This document shows positions 44,101 to 51,731 of a DNA stretch of 64,000 nt, piece by piece. Where the stretch lies: assembly GCF_947494555.1 (NCBI RefSeq), contig NZ_CANLVF010000005.1, positions 496,001-560,000 on the forward strand, given 5' to 3'. This DNA is from an uncultured Roseibium sp. (GTDB lineage Bacteria > Pseudomonadota > Alphaproteobacteria > Rhizobiales > Stappiaceae). Positions within the stretch are counted from its first letter, which is position 1. Every line of letters begins with the position of its first letter. The position numbers were made by a program, and so were the translations under genes. The notes below the pieces were generated by a model. The model saw nothing but the letters and a program-made list of their open reading frames with translations. It was not told the DNA's origin and searched no databases.

Positions 44101-44333
44101 AGATGATCGACGATCCGCGAAAGGAAGCTGTCGTCAACCAGCTGATCCACCTGGCACGATCACTGAATATTGCAGTCGTCTGCGAAGGGGTGGAAACGGA
44201 GGCGCAATACGATCGGCTGCGGATGATGGGCGATTTTTCCATCCAGGGATACCTGATCGCAGAACCGATGCCGCTGGACCAAATGACCGAATGGATGACC
44301 GAAGCATCCGACGACCTTTATTTTGTTATCTGA
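41112..44333 (+). CDS. Membrane diguanylate cyclase/phosphodiesterase (GGDEF-EAL) with PAS domains
   Basis: 1073 residues if started at GTG 41112; the start is uncertain because no ATG occurs before about residue 100. A membrane helix at about residues 57-80 and another near 330-350 flank a periplasmic sensor domain. Two PAS-type domains follow (about 395-500 and 505-635), then GGDEF (about 640-800) and EAL (about 810-1065). GGDEF keeps the WGGDEF signature but has no RxxD inhibitory site five residues before it. The EAL domain is complete (IEALIRW, SVNVSPAHL, AEVLES, DDFGTGYASL, LKIDKSF, CEGVETE). It could make or break cyclic-di-GMP. Confidence 0.9.
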   Translation: MSSQLRLPGVFVLEFGDREAAKGGELQGHHPRRNERVTFLDRIVERLCPDDQNFEQPLRIIFLSFLAVTVFVLTVQIIVSEYRNLRGPQDAIVATAERILMQQKALGSHAIDEIVSAIEEDAELQMAIQAKDTGTIQQFAADVTTGTFDDLNILALDIFAADGTKLSEAPGSAPQSVSRPAINADKNSVLDGQSGGIELGPGNRFAVTVVKPWLSNDQLQGYLKIAIDIENSLALASTALDAKIVKICELTGPGKGRTSSTTFKVLGNLSPAGMNLDAFTAGAQDLARIHPFYLQDSRIFMVRDLPIAVAQSDHEFKLLLVKDITGNVWAFFNGVIISVLVGVGLSLIAWAVIHRLLSRLQNSVQVTRERLEAEVRDYTDKLENNASKLLEAQRIATVGSWERDVATNEVSATEEYFRIMNIPSGLPSNEIIERVYSQIPEHEAQAAKLMVQNAIDTCGEFDFEHSLVTGAEPPRALHIRGYVLPGPDGNGARVVGTVHDITERTQAEQKNNLLADILESSLNEIYIVEAETFRIEHANKCALNNLGYQIGELKSLRLWDVNPLYNKEAIQHQVRPLLSGELEGIAAESLHKRRDGSEYPVDLRVQLFKDKDHTLFVIIANDVTERVMRETETREARVRAERLAYFDQLTKLSNRAGCQRDAKHRFAQDDKPAFIVHVDMDNFKRVNDTLGHLAGDYCLEETGRRLREVSRGLATAYRWGGDEFVVIAESSTSDPNELCERARRLMRLPMDFNGHRFWPTVSMGIALCPEDSTNFEDLLFNADLALYQSKDNGKDRFTFFRQSMKTESETEARIERELQKAVKENQFFTVFQPQVNLRSQSITGIEALIRWDHPDRGVLSPGEFLPIVERTSLAPLIGEIIIDRALAAARYWLDSGLDFGRISVNVSPAHLASGMLVDHFKAGMKRYQIEPDRITAEVLESVFLSDNPSGHIAALRELFELGVHIELDDFGTGYASLTHVADLPINGLKIDKSFTNQMIDDPRKEAVVNQLIHLARSLNIAVVCEGVETEAQYDRLRMMGDFSIQGYLIAEPMPLDQMTEWMTEASDDLYFVI

Positions 44334-44459
44334 CATACCAAGGCTCTTGCCTTCTCGCCATTCCGCCAGCAACACCAGTTTCAATGCGTCGACGTCTTGG
44401 CAAGTTCCGGGAAGACCCCCATGTTCGGGGAAGTCTGCCTTGAAAGGAATGCGGAACGC

Positions 44460-45329
44460 ATGGCCGCAATATCGTCGACTATCCGAACCGCCCCTCGAAT
44501 CGGCCTGGCTCTTGGCGGCGGCGGTGCGCGCGGCCTTGCGCATATTCCCGTTCTAGAAGCTTTCGACGACCTGGGCGTCAAACCCACTCTGATCACCGGC
44601 ACTTCGATAGGGGCCATAATCGGTGCAGCCTACGCAAGCGGCCACAACGGCGAAAAAATCAGGGAAATTGCACTGGAAACTTTTGCAGATCGCAATAGCG
44701 TGCTTGCGAAAGTCTGGCAGCTGCGGCCCAGACGTTTTTCAGAAATGTTCCGTCCCGGTCTCGTCCAGTTCGACCCGGTACGTGTTCTGGAGGTCTTCGT
44801 TTCGGAGCACCTGCCGGGGACCTTCGAAGAGTTGGATATCCCGCTGCGCCTGCTCGCAACAGACTTCTACGGCTGCGAAGAAGTCGACTTCGAAAGAGGC
44901 CGTCTCCTTCCCGCCATGGCGGCGTCGATAGCAATTCCCACCATCTTTCGACCCGTCAGACACGAAGGCCGGTTCCTGATCGATGGCGGTGTCGTCAATC
45001 CGCTGCCCTTTGACGGCTTGCGCGGCAGTTGCGACATTGTCGTCGCGGTGGACGTTGTCGGTGCACCCGTCCCGCACCCCGACAAGCCGGACATCAACAT
45101 GCTGGATTCGCTGTTCGGCTCCGCACAGATCCTCATGCAGACAATCACAGCCCAGAAACTGAAATTTGAACAACCCGACATCCTGATTCGTCCGCCGCAT
45201 GACAAGACGGGTGTTCTGGATTTCATGAAGGCTGAGCGCATTCTGGACAATGCAGAATCGCTTCGGGCGACGACGCGAGAGAAGTTGGCCGAATTGTTGG
45301 AGGAAGTACCGAGAGTTACTTCAATATGA
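44460..45329 (+). CDS. Patatin-like phospholipase
   Basis: 289 residues from MAAISSTIRTA; an in-frame TTG at 44397 and an ATG at 44421 are alternatives. The patatin motifs are complete: oxyanion loop GGGGARG, nucleophile GTSIG (Ser near residue 49) and the catalytic Asp of IDGGVVNPLP. Bacterial members are lipid acyl hydrolases; the RssA-like length and absence of a signal peptide indicate a cytoplasmic enzyme. It follows the GGDEF-EAL gene in the same direction. Confidence 0.9.
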   Translation: MAAISSTIRTAPRIGLALGGGGARGLAHIPVLEAFDDLGVKPTLITGTSIGAIIGAAYASGHNGEKIREIALETFADRNSVLAKVWQLRPRRFSEMFRPGLVQFDPVRVLEVFVSEHLPGTFEELDIPLRLLATDFYGCEEVDFERGRLLPAMAASIAIPTIFRPVRHEGRFLIDGGVVNPLPFDGLRGSCDIVVAVDVVGAPVPHPDKPDINMLDSLFGSAQILMQTITAQKLKFEQPDILIRPPHDKTGVLDFMKAERILDNAESLRATTREKLAELLEEVPRVTSI

Positions 45330-45439
45330 TATAAGTATATTTGACCATTGTGTCGTCTTTTATTGTAAATATCGCGCAAATTAATCCTTATTTAAGGTGA
45401 TAGTAAGATAGTATTCTTAAAAATGATATAGGTGGACAC

Positions 45440-45778
45440 ATGCACAGATCGGGATCTACAGATCTGGAAAATTGCCCGGTTCCAGAAGATCTTCTCAAGA
45501 ACTTGCTTGATGCGACGCTGCACGTCGTATCGGATATCGGGTCTCAATTGCCTGACCATCAAAGGGCCGCCCTGGCGGTCTATTGCTATCGCAGATCACA
45601 CTTGCGCCAGTTAGGGCTCTCGCTGGCCGCGCTATGCAGCAGAACAGCTCTGGTGATGGAAGCCGGCCACGCCGGTGAACTTATCCATGTTCAAGCCCAA
45701 GCGCACAATGTTCACGACTTCGACACAGGCGTCCGTCCAAGAGGTGGAAAAGCTCCGGTCAGCCTTCACGTCGTTTGA
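45440..45778 (+). CDS. Orphan protein of unknown function, 112 residues
   Basis: Starts at ATG 45440 with AGGTGG about 5 bp upstream. The first two-thirds (LLKNLLDATLHVVSDIGSQL, QRAALAVYCYRRSHLRQLGL) are helical and partly amphipathic; the end is polar and disordered. No family is recognised. It is preceded by an AT-rich region (45330-45439) that looks like a promoter, and followed by a good terminator (45825-45873), which makes it a likely single-gene transcription unit. It could be horizontally acquired; that is inference. Confidence 0.6.
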   Translation: MHRSGSTDLENCPVPEDLLKNLLDATLHVVSDIGSQLPDHQRAALAVYCYRRSHLRQLGLSLAALCSRTALVMEAGHAGELIHVQAQAHNVHDFDTGVRPRGGKAPVSLHVV

Positions 45779-45824
45779 CAGTTCATCCGGGGCGGGTTCC
45801 TTCCTCCCTCCTGCCCCCACCTGC

Positions 45825-45873
45825 GGCAACCGCCTCCGCGCTCCTTGACGCGCTGGCCGGTTGCCTTTTCTTT
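45825..45873 (+). terminator. Intrinsic terminator after the 45440 gene
   Basis: GGCAACCG (45825-45832) pairs with CGGTTGCC (45858-45865), with an inner CGCG pair in the loop, and TTTTCTTT follows. Good fit to a rho-independent terminator, about 47 bp after the stop. Confidence 0.65.
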
Positions 45874-45995
45874 GAGCTTTTCCTGACAAATTGCCTGCGA
45901 AACCATCATCTCGGGCATGCCATGTCTAAACTGCCTTGCCACAGCCGCCCGGACCGCTACTCTTTAGAAGATCGCGACCAACTGGGACGAGGCAC

Positions 45996-46856
45996 ATGGC
46001 GGCATTCGGCGTTTCCGTTTTCGATTTGGCTCTTTGCCGAGGTCTGAAGCTGCATCGGATTGCCTCGTTTTTCATGGGTTTGGCGCTGTTTTTGGTCGCG
46101 CAGCCCGCATTTGCGATCTGCCAGCTTATCGCCCAGGCCCCCGTCAGCGCGCCAAAGGCCGGCGAAATGCGGGTTTGGCAGGCCGCCCTCGAGGCCGGGG
46201 AAGTGCAAATCCGCTACATAGGCCACTCAACTTTCGAACTTGAAACACCGGGCGGTGTACGCATTGCCACCGACTACAATGATATTCACCGCCCGTTCCT
46301 GCCGCCGACGGTCGCGACGATGAACGGTGCGCATTCGACGCATTACTCCCTTTCACCGGACCCAAACATCGAGCACTTGCTCTATGGCTGGAATCCTGAA
46401 GGTGGCCCGATGGATCACGACATCACGGTCGAGGATGTCCGGATCAGGAATATCCAGACGAATATTCGCAGTTGGGATGGGGAGACACGGCGCCTTGGAA
46501 ATTCGATCTTCATCTTCGAGGTCGCCGACCTGTGTATCGCGCATCTCGGCCATCTGCATCATAGGTTGACAAAGGACGATTACCTGCGGCTTGGCCAGAT
46601 TGATGTTGTTTTTGCCGCGATCGACAATTCGTCGACCTTGCGGCTCGACAGCCTCATGGATGTTCTGGAAGGTATTGGCCCCTCAATGATCATCCCGATG
46701 CATTTCCATTTTGCCGGAGCTCTGCCCGCATTCACCGAGCGAGCGCTTGAAGCCGGGTACCAGATCGTCAGAGCAGAAGTGCCCAAGATTGTGACCAGCC
46801 GGGCGACACTACCATCAAAACCAACCGTTTATATCATGATGCCGGGTGGCGCCTGA
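45996..46856 (+). CDS. Metallo-beta-lactamase-fold protein, UlaG-like
   Basis: 286 residues from MAAFGVSVFDLALC, with GAGG a few bases upstream; MGLALFLVAQPAFA at about 46074 is an alternative start with a signal peptide. A hydrophobic export segment ending AQPAFA is followed by the MBL fold (VQIRYIGHSTFELE). The usual HxHxDH metal motif is not present: its place is taken by NGAHSTHYS. Other conserved blocks remain (IAHLGHLHHRL, IDNSSTL, IIPMHFHF). It may therefore be a variant hydrolase or a non-enzymatic member. Confidence 0.8.
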   Translation: MAAFGVSVFDLALCRGLKLHRIASFFMGLALFLVAQPAFAICQLIAQAPVSAPKAGEMRVWQAALEAGEVQIRYIGHSTFELETPGGVRIATDYNDIHRPFLPPTVATMNGAHSTHYSLSPDPNIEHLLYGWNPEGGPMDHDITVEDVRIRNIQTNIRSWDGETRRLGNSIFIFEVADLCIAHLGHLHHRLTKDDYLRLGQIDVVFAAIDNSSTLRLDSLMDVLEGIGPSMIIPMHFHFAGALPAFTERALEAGYQIVRAEVPKIVTSRATLPSKPTVYIMMPGGA

Positions 46857-46872
46857 TCGCCAAAGCGCTCAA

Positions 46873-47433
46873 TCAGTCCGCGTGATAACGCAGAAAAACC
46901 ACCTGACTGTCGCCGCTCCGGCGTGTGTCGAGGCCTGAGAACCCGGTGGGAACGTCGATTTCAGCAGTTGCCGTTTCCTCAAGGACACAAATCGCCCCCT
47001 TCTTCAACCAACCACCTCCAGCCGCAGAAACAAGTGCCGCTTCGCCGAGTCCCTTGCCGTATGGCGGGTCTGCAAAAACGATGTCAAACGGGTCAATTGT
47101 TCCCGCGCTTCCAAGCCGTGTCGCGTCCCGGCGGAAAATTTTCGCGGCACCGTTCAATCCGAGCGTTTCCATATTGCGCCGGATTATGCCGCGCGCTTCG
47201 CTCGCCTCTTCAATGAACGTGCAATGCCGGGCACCGCGGCTCATGGCTTCGAAACCGAGTGCGCCCGTACCGGCAAAAATGTCCAGCACGCGCGCATCGT
47301 CAAGATCCGTTGAAAGGCCATGTGCCAGAATATTGAAAATTGCCTCGCGCAGCCGGTCGCTGGTCGGCCGTGTCGCCGAAGAGCGCGGTGTTGCAAGCGC
47401 GGTTCCCTTGAAACGCCCCGCGACAATTCTCAC
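46873..47433 (-). CDS. rsmD: 16S rRNA (guanine(966)-N(2))-methyltransferase
   Basis: 186 residues. The SAM-binding motif is VLDIFAGTGALGFEA and the catalytic N-methyltransferase motif is DPPYGKG; the N-terminal MRIVAGRFKG is diagnostic for RsmD. It methylates G966 of 16S rRNA during 30S assembly. It overlaps the upstream pseudouridine synthase by 4 bp, an arrangement common in alphaproteobacteria. Confidence 0.96.
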   Translation of the reverse strand: MRIVAGRFKGTALATPRSSATRPTSDRLREAIFNILAHGLSTDLDDARVLDIFAGTGALGFEAMSRGARHCTFIEEASEARGIIRRNMETLGLNGAAKIFRRDATRLGSAGTIDPFDIVFADPPYGKGLGEAALVSAAGGGWLKKGAICVLEETATAEIDVPTGFSGLDTRRSGDSQVVFLRYHAD

Positions 47434-48764
47434 GAACGCCCGCCTCCACGCGGACGGCCGCCGCCCTTGGGTGGGTCGCGCCGCTCAGCCGCGGACCGAT
47501 CTGATCTTTTTTGCTGTTGCTTGTCTTCCAAAGGTCCGTCTTCACTCCAAATGCGCCTTTGGGGCGAAGGACGCTCCTCGCCGAAATCCTTGCGAGGTCC
47601 GGGTTCCCGCGTCATGCGAAATCGAGAGCGCGGTGACACCTTTTCCTGCCTTGGACCCGAATTGCCTCGCTTGGACTGCTTCGGGCCAGAGCCCCCCGTT
47701 TTTCCAGCCTTGCGTTTGTCGGTCTCCGACTTTCCCTCCCGTGCGGTCAGCCACTTGCCCTGGCTCTGGTCACGCTTCGCGGCTCCACGCCCGGAGGTGC
47801 TTCCCGAGGCGCGCTTCTTGTCAGATGGCTTCGTTGCGGTTTCCTGCTTTGGCTGATGCAGGATCGGTGCATCAAAATCTGCGCCGGCTTCGCTTGCAAG
47901 CGCATCTCCCAGCTGATCCCGCAGAACCCTGCCCCTGATTTCGCGCACGTCACCATCGGGCAGGTCCATCAATTGAAATGGCCCGTACGAAACTCTGATC
48001 AGCCTGTTCACCGTGAGGCCGAGGTGTTCAAGGACCCGTTTGACTTCACGGTTCTTGCCTTCGCGCAGGCTGACGGTCATCCAGACATTGTTGCCCTGTT
48101 CCTTGTCGAGCACCGCTTCGATCGCGCCATAAAGGACACCGTCAATGGCAACACCATCGTTCAGCCCATCCAGTTCGGCCTGTGTCACCTTGCCGAATGC
48201 ACGCACGCGATACCGGCGCAGCCATCCGGTCGACGGCAGTTCAAGCACACGTGCAAGGCCGCCGTCATTTGTCAGCAGCAACAAACCTTCCGTGTTGATA
48301 TCCAGCCGCCCGACGGTCAGGACACGCGGCAGATCCTTCGGCAAACGGTCAAAGACCGTCGGTCGGCCTTCCGGATCCTTGTTGGTGGTCACCAGGCCTT
48401 TCGGCTTGTGATAGAGCCAGAGCCGCGTGCGTTCGCGTGTCGGCAGTTCCTGCCCGTCCACCAGCACCTTGTCGTTTCCTGAGACCGTCACCGCCGGTGT
48501 CGTCAGAACCTTGCCGTTGAGCTCGACGCGCCCTGCCTCGATCCAGGTTTCCGCTTCCCGCCGCGAACATAATCCGGCCCGGGCCATAACCTTTGCGATA
48601 CGCTCGCCGCGCGCACCCTGGGTTTCGGTCTCAAGGCGCTGTGATCCTGCGTCCATCTTTTTGGGCGTGGCAGGCCGCGTTTGCTTTTTGGCCTGCGCGC
48701 TTTTCGTCCACCCTTGACCCTTCGGCCGCTGCGGGTGCCGCTGATTTGGTTTTCTTGTCGTCAT
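47430..48764 (-). CDS. RluB/RsuA-family pseudouridine synthase with long basic C-terminal tail
   Basis: 444 residues from MTTRKPNQRHPQ. A basic N-terminal leader of about 50 residues precedes an S4 RNA-binding domain (ERIAKVMARAGLCSRREAE) and a pseudouridine synthase domain with catalytic Asp in GRLDINTEGLLLLTNDG and the EGKNREVKRVLEHLG motif. About 150 C-terminal residues are low-complexity, rich in Lys, Arg, Gly and Ser, ending GGGRPRGGGRS. The likely target is 23S rRNA (RluB-type, position 2605). It overlaps rsmD by 4 bp. Confidence 0.92.
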   Translation of the reverse strand: MTTRKPNQRHPQRPKGQGWTKSAQAKKQTRPATPKKMDAGSQRLETETQGARGERIAKVMARAGLCSRREAETWIEAGRVELNGKVLTTPAVTVSGNDKVLVDGQELPTRERTRLWLYHKPKGLVTTNKDPEGRPTVFDRLPKDLPRVLTVGRLDINTEGLLLLTNDGGLARVLELPSTGWLRRYRVRAFGKVTQAELDGLNDGVAIDGVLYGAIEAVLDKEQGNNVWMTVSLREGKNREVKRVLEHLGLTVNRLIRVSYGPFQLMDLPDGDVREIRGRVLRDQLGDALASEAGADFDAPILHQPKQETATKPSDKKRASGSTSGRGAAKRDQSQGKWLTAREGKSETDKRKAGKTGGSGPKQSKRGNSGPRQEKVSPRSRFRMTREPGPRKDFGEERPSPQRRIWSEDGPLEDKQQQKRSDRSAAERRDPPKGGGRPRGGGRS

Positions 48765-48940
48765 GGATGCGTCATAGCAGAGCTTGAGCGTTTCGGAAAT
48801 CGCCTGATGGCTGCCAAAATCGCAAGGGAGCCCTTTTCCTGGCGCATGGCGCATACCGACCTGCAGTCGAAACGGTTTTGACAAAACCGGCCAATTCCCG
48901 CACTGAGGCACAAACAACGGTTTCCTTGAAGTTGAACCTT

Positions 48941-49408
48941 ATGACCGCATCGCCTTCGAAATCCGGCCAGATATCCTTCATGAGCATCGCTCTTGAGGAG
49001 GCAGAGGCGGCTGCGAAGCGCGGCGAAGTGCCCGTCGGTGCGGTCATTGTCAATGACGGTGAAATCCTGGCCCGCAATGGCAACAGGACCCTGGAGTTGA
49101 ACGATCCGACGGCGCATGCGGAAATCCTTGTCATCCGTGAGGCGTGCGATCTTTTGAAATCGCAACGTCTGGCCGGCTGTGATCTCTATGTGACGCTCGA
49201 ACCATGCCCGATGTGCGCCGGCGCGCTTTCATTTGCCCGTATCAGACGTCTCTACTACGGCGCCGGAGACGTAAAGGGAGGCGCGGTAGACCATGGAACG
49301 CGGTTTTTCTGCCAGCCGACCTGCCACCATTCACCGGAGGTCTATTCGGGAATTGGCGAAACGCGCTCGGCAACACTGCTGAAAGACTTCTTTGCCTCCA
49401 AAAGGTAG
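48941..49408 (+). CDS. tadA: tRNA(adenine34) deaminase
   Basis: 155 residues from MTASPSKSGQISFM; MSIALEEAEA at 48980 is a plausible shorter start. The cytidine-deaminase fold zinc site is complete: HAE (His59, Glu61) and PCPMC (Cys89, Cys92). It converts the wobble adenosine of tRNA-Arg to inosine, an essential step. It is divergent from the pseudouridine synthase, the usual neighbour pair in this group. Confidence 0.95.
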   Translation: MTASPSKSGQISFMSIALEEAEAAAKRGEVPVGAVIVNDGEILARNGNRTLELNDPTAHAEILVIREACDLLKSQRLAGCDLYVTLEPCPMCAGALSFARIRRLYYGAGDVKGGAVDHGTRFFCQPTCHHSPEVYSGIGETRSATLLKDFFASKR

Positions 49409-49549
49409 AGACAATTTTGCGTTGCATTGAAGCAACAAGTTTATTTTTTCGCCCACTGTTTCGCTCGCAGGATGCTTTTCCGTTAGCTAACTGTCACGCC
49501 CTTCGCTCATAATTCGGTCACCCCCAACTGATTTGCAACGGAGAGAAAA

Positions 49550-50734
49550 ATGGCACGTTTTGTTGCTCTTGGATTGCTTGCAGGCATTGCGAGCGCTGCC
49601 GGTTCGGCCCAGGCAGCAGATCTTCCCGTTGCGCCGGAACCGATCGATTACGTGCGCATCTGCGATGCTTACGGGTCGCGCTTCTACTATATCCCCGGCA
49701 CGGAAACCTGCCTGCGCGTTCGCGGGCGCGTCAGAACCGAATTCAGGGTCCGCAATTTCGGTGAGGCCGAAAACGCCTGGGGCGACCGGGACACTGACGG
49801 TTACCAGTGGCGCTCACGCGGATACCTCTATCTAGACGCCCGCACGCAGACCGAATTCGGCACCCTGCGCGGTTTCCTCGAAATCTACATGCAGCAGACG
49901 AACGACAGGGCCGGCTTTTCGATCGACAACGCCTACATCCAGTGGGGCGGCCTGACCGCCGGCCTGACCAACTCGAATTTTGACTTCTTCACAGGCTACG
50001 CATTCGACGCCCAGATCGAAAGCTACTCCGACCAGTCTCTCAATCAGATCGCCTATACCCATGCTTTCGGAAACGGTTTCAATGCAACGATAGCCATTGA
50101 GGACCAGTCCGACCGGGAAGCCGGGATCGGACTCAACGGAAGTGTTCTCGGCTACGGCGGCACCCGCATGCCTGACGTCATTGGCGTACTCGGCGTCAAC
50201 CAGGGCTGGGGCGAAGCCCAGATCATGGGCGCCCTGCATCAAGTTTATCCGGAAGCTGCCTTCAACGGCACAACCGGCGGTTCCGAAGATGAACTGGGAT
50301 GGGCAGTCGGTGCCGGTGTCGAAATTGAATTCGGCGGACTGGCGAACGGTGGCAGTATAGCGCTTCAGGGCGTTTATACCGATGGTGCGAGTGCCTATGG
50401 ATCGACGGGCTGGAACAGTCTGATCACCGATGCTGTGTGGGATGGCAACAGCACCGAGACGACCAGGACCTGGAACGTTTTCGGCGGCGTGAGCCTAGGC
50501 CTGACGAACAATCTGGAGCTGAATGTCGAAGGCGGCTATCACAACGTCGATGCCGCCACCAGCGCCTACGATTTCACCCAGTGGAGCGTAACCAGCAACC
50601 TGGTCTGGGAACCCGTATCTGGCTTTATCCTTGGCCCCGAGCTGCAGTACCGTGATCTGGATTTCAGCGATGCATCCGGGCTCGAAGATACTTATCAGCT
50701 GTTCGGCACTTTCCGGATGCAGCGTTCTTTCTAG
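49550..50734 (+). CDS. Rhizobiales-type outer membrane porin (Porin_2)
   Basis: 394 residues with a signal peptide (ending AQAADLP). The N-terminal mature motif EPIDYVRICDAYGSRFYYIPGTETCLRVRGRVRTE-type region, with two cysteines, is diagnostic of the Porin_2 family; alternating beta-strands follow and the protein ends in Phe (RMQRSF), as expected for BAM-dependent outer-membrane proteins. It forms a trimeric channel for small hydrophilic solutes. A good GGAGAG lies before the ATG; no regulator is adjacent. Confidence 0.93.
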   Translation: MARFVALGLLAGIASAAGSAQAADLPVAPEPIDYVRICDAYGSRFYYIPGTETCLRVRGRVRTEFRVRNFGEAENAWGDRDTDGYQWRSRGYLYLDARTQTEFGTLRGFLEIYMQQTNDRAGFSIDNAYIQWGGLTAGLTNSNFDFFTGYAFDAQIESYSDQSLNQIAYTHAFGNGFNATIAIEDQSDREAGIGLNGSVLGYGGTRMPDVIGVLGVNQGWGEAQIMGALHQVYPEAAFNGTTGGSEDELGWAVGAGVEIEFGGLANGGSIALQGVYTDGASAYGSTGWNSLITDAVWDGNSTETTRTWNVFGGVSLGLTNNLELNVEGGYHNVDAATSAYDFTQWSVTSNLVWEPVSGFILGPELQYRDLDFSDASGLEDTYQLFGTFRMQRSF

Positions 50735-50794
50735 GAAAAGCCGTTCCCGCAGGCGCGCATTGTCCGGGTCTGCGGGACGCGAAAATCAGTTTCT

Positions 50795-51667
50795 CTATGA
50801 CTGCAGTGCTTGCCACTTGTCCTGAACGGTTTCCCAAAGACCACGCTTCCACAAGTCACTGTGGCCGGCACCCTCGATGACCAAAAGCTCCTTCGGGTCG
50901 TTAGCGTAGTCGAATAGCCGCTTGCCATGTTCGACGGGGATCACTGCATCTTCCGTCCCGTGCAGTATCAGAACCGGCGCTGCAACGTTTCCGATCCGCT
51001 CACGGGTTTTCATCGGATCTTTCATCAAGAGATTTACGGGAAGCCAAGGGTAGCTTTCCGACGCCATGTCAACGAGTGCCGTATAAGGTGCTTCCAGCAC
51101 GACAAGCCCGGCATCGGGACGCTCCGCACCAACGGCTGCGGCAAGACCGGTTCCAAGGCTCTCACCGTGGACGATAACCGGCGTACCACCTGCGGCCACG
51201 CGGTCGTAATGTTCCAGCGCGTCGGAAACGAGTGCTGCTTCGGACGGACTTCCTTCGCTGCCGGCATAGCCGCGGTGGGTCGGTGCGTATAGCCCATAGC
51301 CGCTGTCGACGATCTGCTTGAAACGGGGCGAGCGGTTCGAGAGATTGCTGGAATTGCCATGAAAATAGATAACTGTCGGGGCTCCAGGTTTGGCAGGTTC
51401 AGCCGTCCAGGCAGTGATTTTGGTGCCATCCGCCATTTCGATGATTTCAGTTGAAACCGTATCAAGTCCCTTGTCGGCTGGTGTTTCCAACTCACCGCTT
51501 GGCACGAACACGAAACTGCGCTGATTGAGATACATGTAACCGGCAGCCATCGTGTAGGCGATCACAACAACGACGATCAGTTTTCCGAGAAATCTCAACA
51601 GCTTACTTCCGGCGCCGGCTGGTTTTTCCTGTACGCTTGCATTGCCGCCGGTTTCGGTCTCCGCCAT
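50795..51667 (-). CDS. Membrane-anchored alpha/beta hydrolase
   Basis: 290 residues from MAETETGGN, with AAGGAG 6 bp upstream. One membrane helix (LRFLGKLIVVVVIAYTMAAG, about residues 23-42) anchors an alpha/beta-hydrolase domain, probably facing the periplasm. The oxyanion site is IYFHGNSSNL, the nucleophile motif is HGESLGTG, and Asp and His of GTEDAVIP and GAGHSDL complete the triad. It resembles the BEM46/ABHD13-type serine hydrolases; the substrate is unknown. Confidence 0.88.
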   Translation of the reverse strand: MAETETGGNASVQEKPAGAGSKLLRFLGKLIVVVVIAYTMAAGYMYLNQRSFVFVPSGELETPADKGLDTVSTEIIEMADGTKITAWTAEPAKPGAPTVIYFHGNSSNLSNRSPRFKQIVDSGYGLYAPTHRGYAGSEGSPSEAALVSDALEHYDRVAAGGTPVIVHGESLGTGLAAAVGAERPDAGLVVLEAPYTALVDMASESYPWLPVNLLMKDPMKTRERIGNVAAPVLILHGTEDAVIPVEHGKRLFDYANDPKELLVIEGAGHSDLWKRGLWETVQDKWQALQS

Positions 51668-51731
51668 GGCTTGCTCCTTGTTCTGTCTTTTTCGCATACG
51701 CCAATCAGACCGCGACCGATCAGGTTTCGGC

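Noticed and set aside
45632..45889. Minus-strand frame over the end of the 45440 gene
   Set aside because: It runs through a terminator hairpin and shows low-complexity composition.
49421..49452. Possible terminator after tadA (GTTGC/GCAAC with later T-run)
   Set aside because: Stem of five pairs only, with the T-run several bases away; too weak to call.
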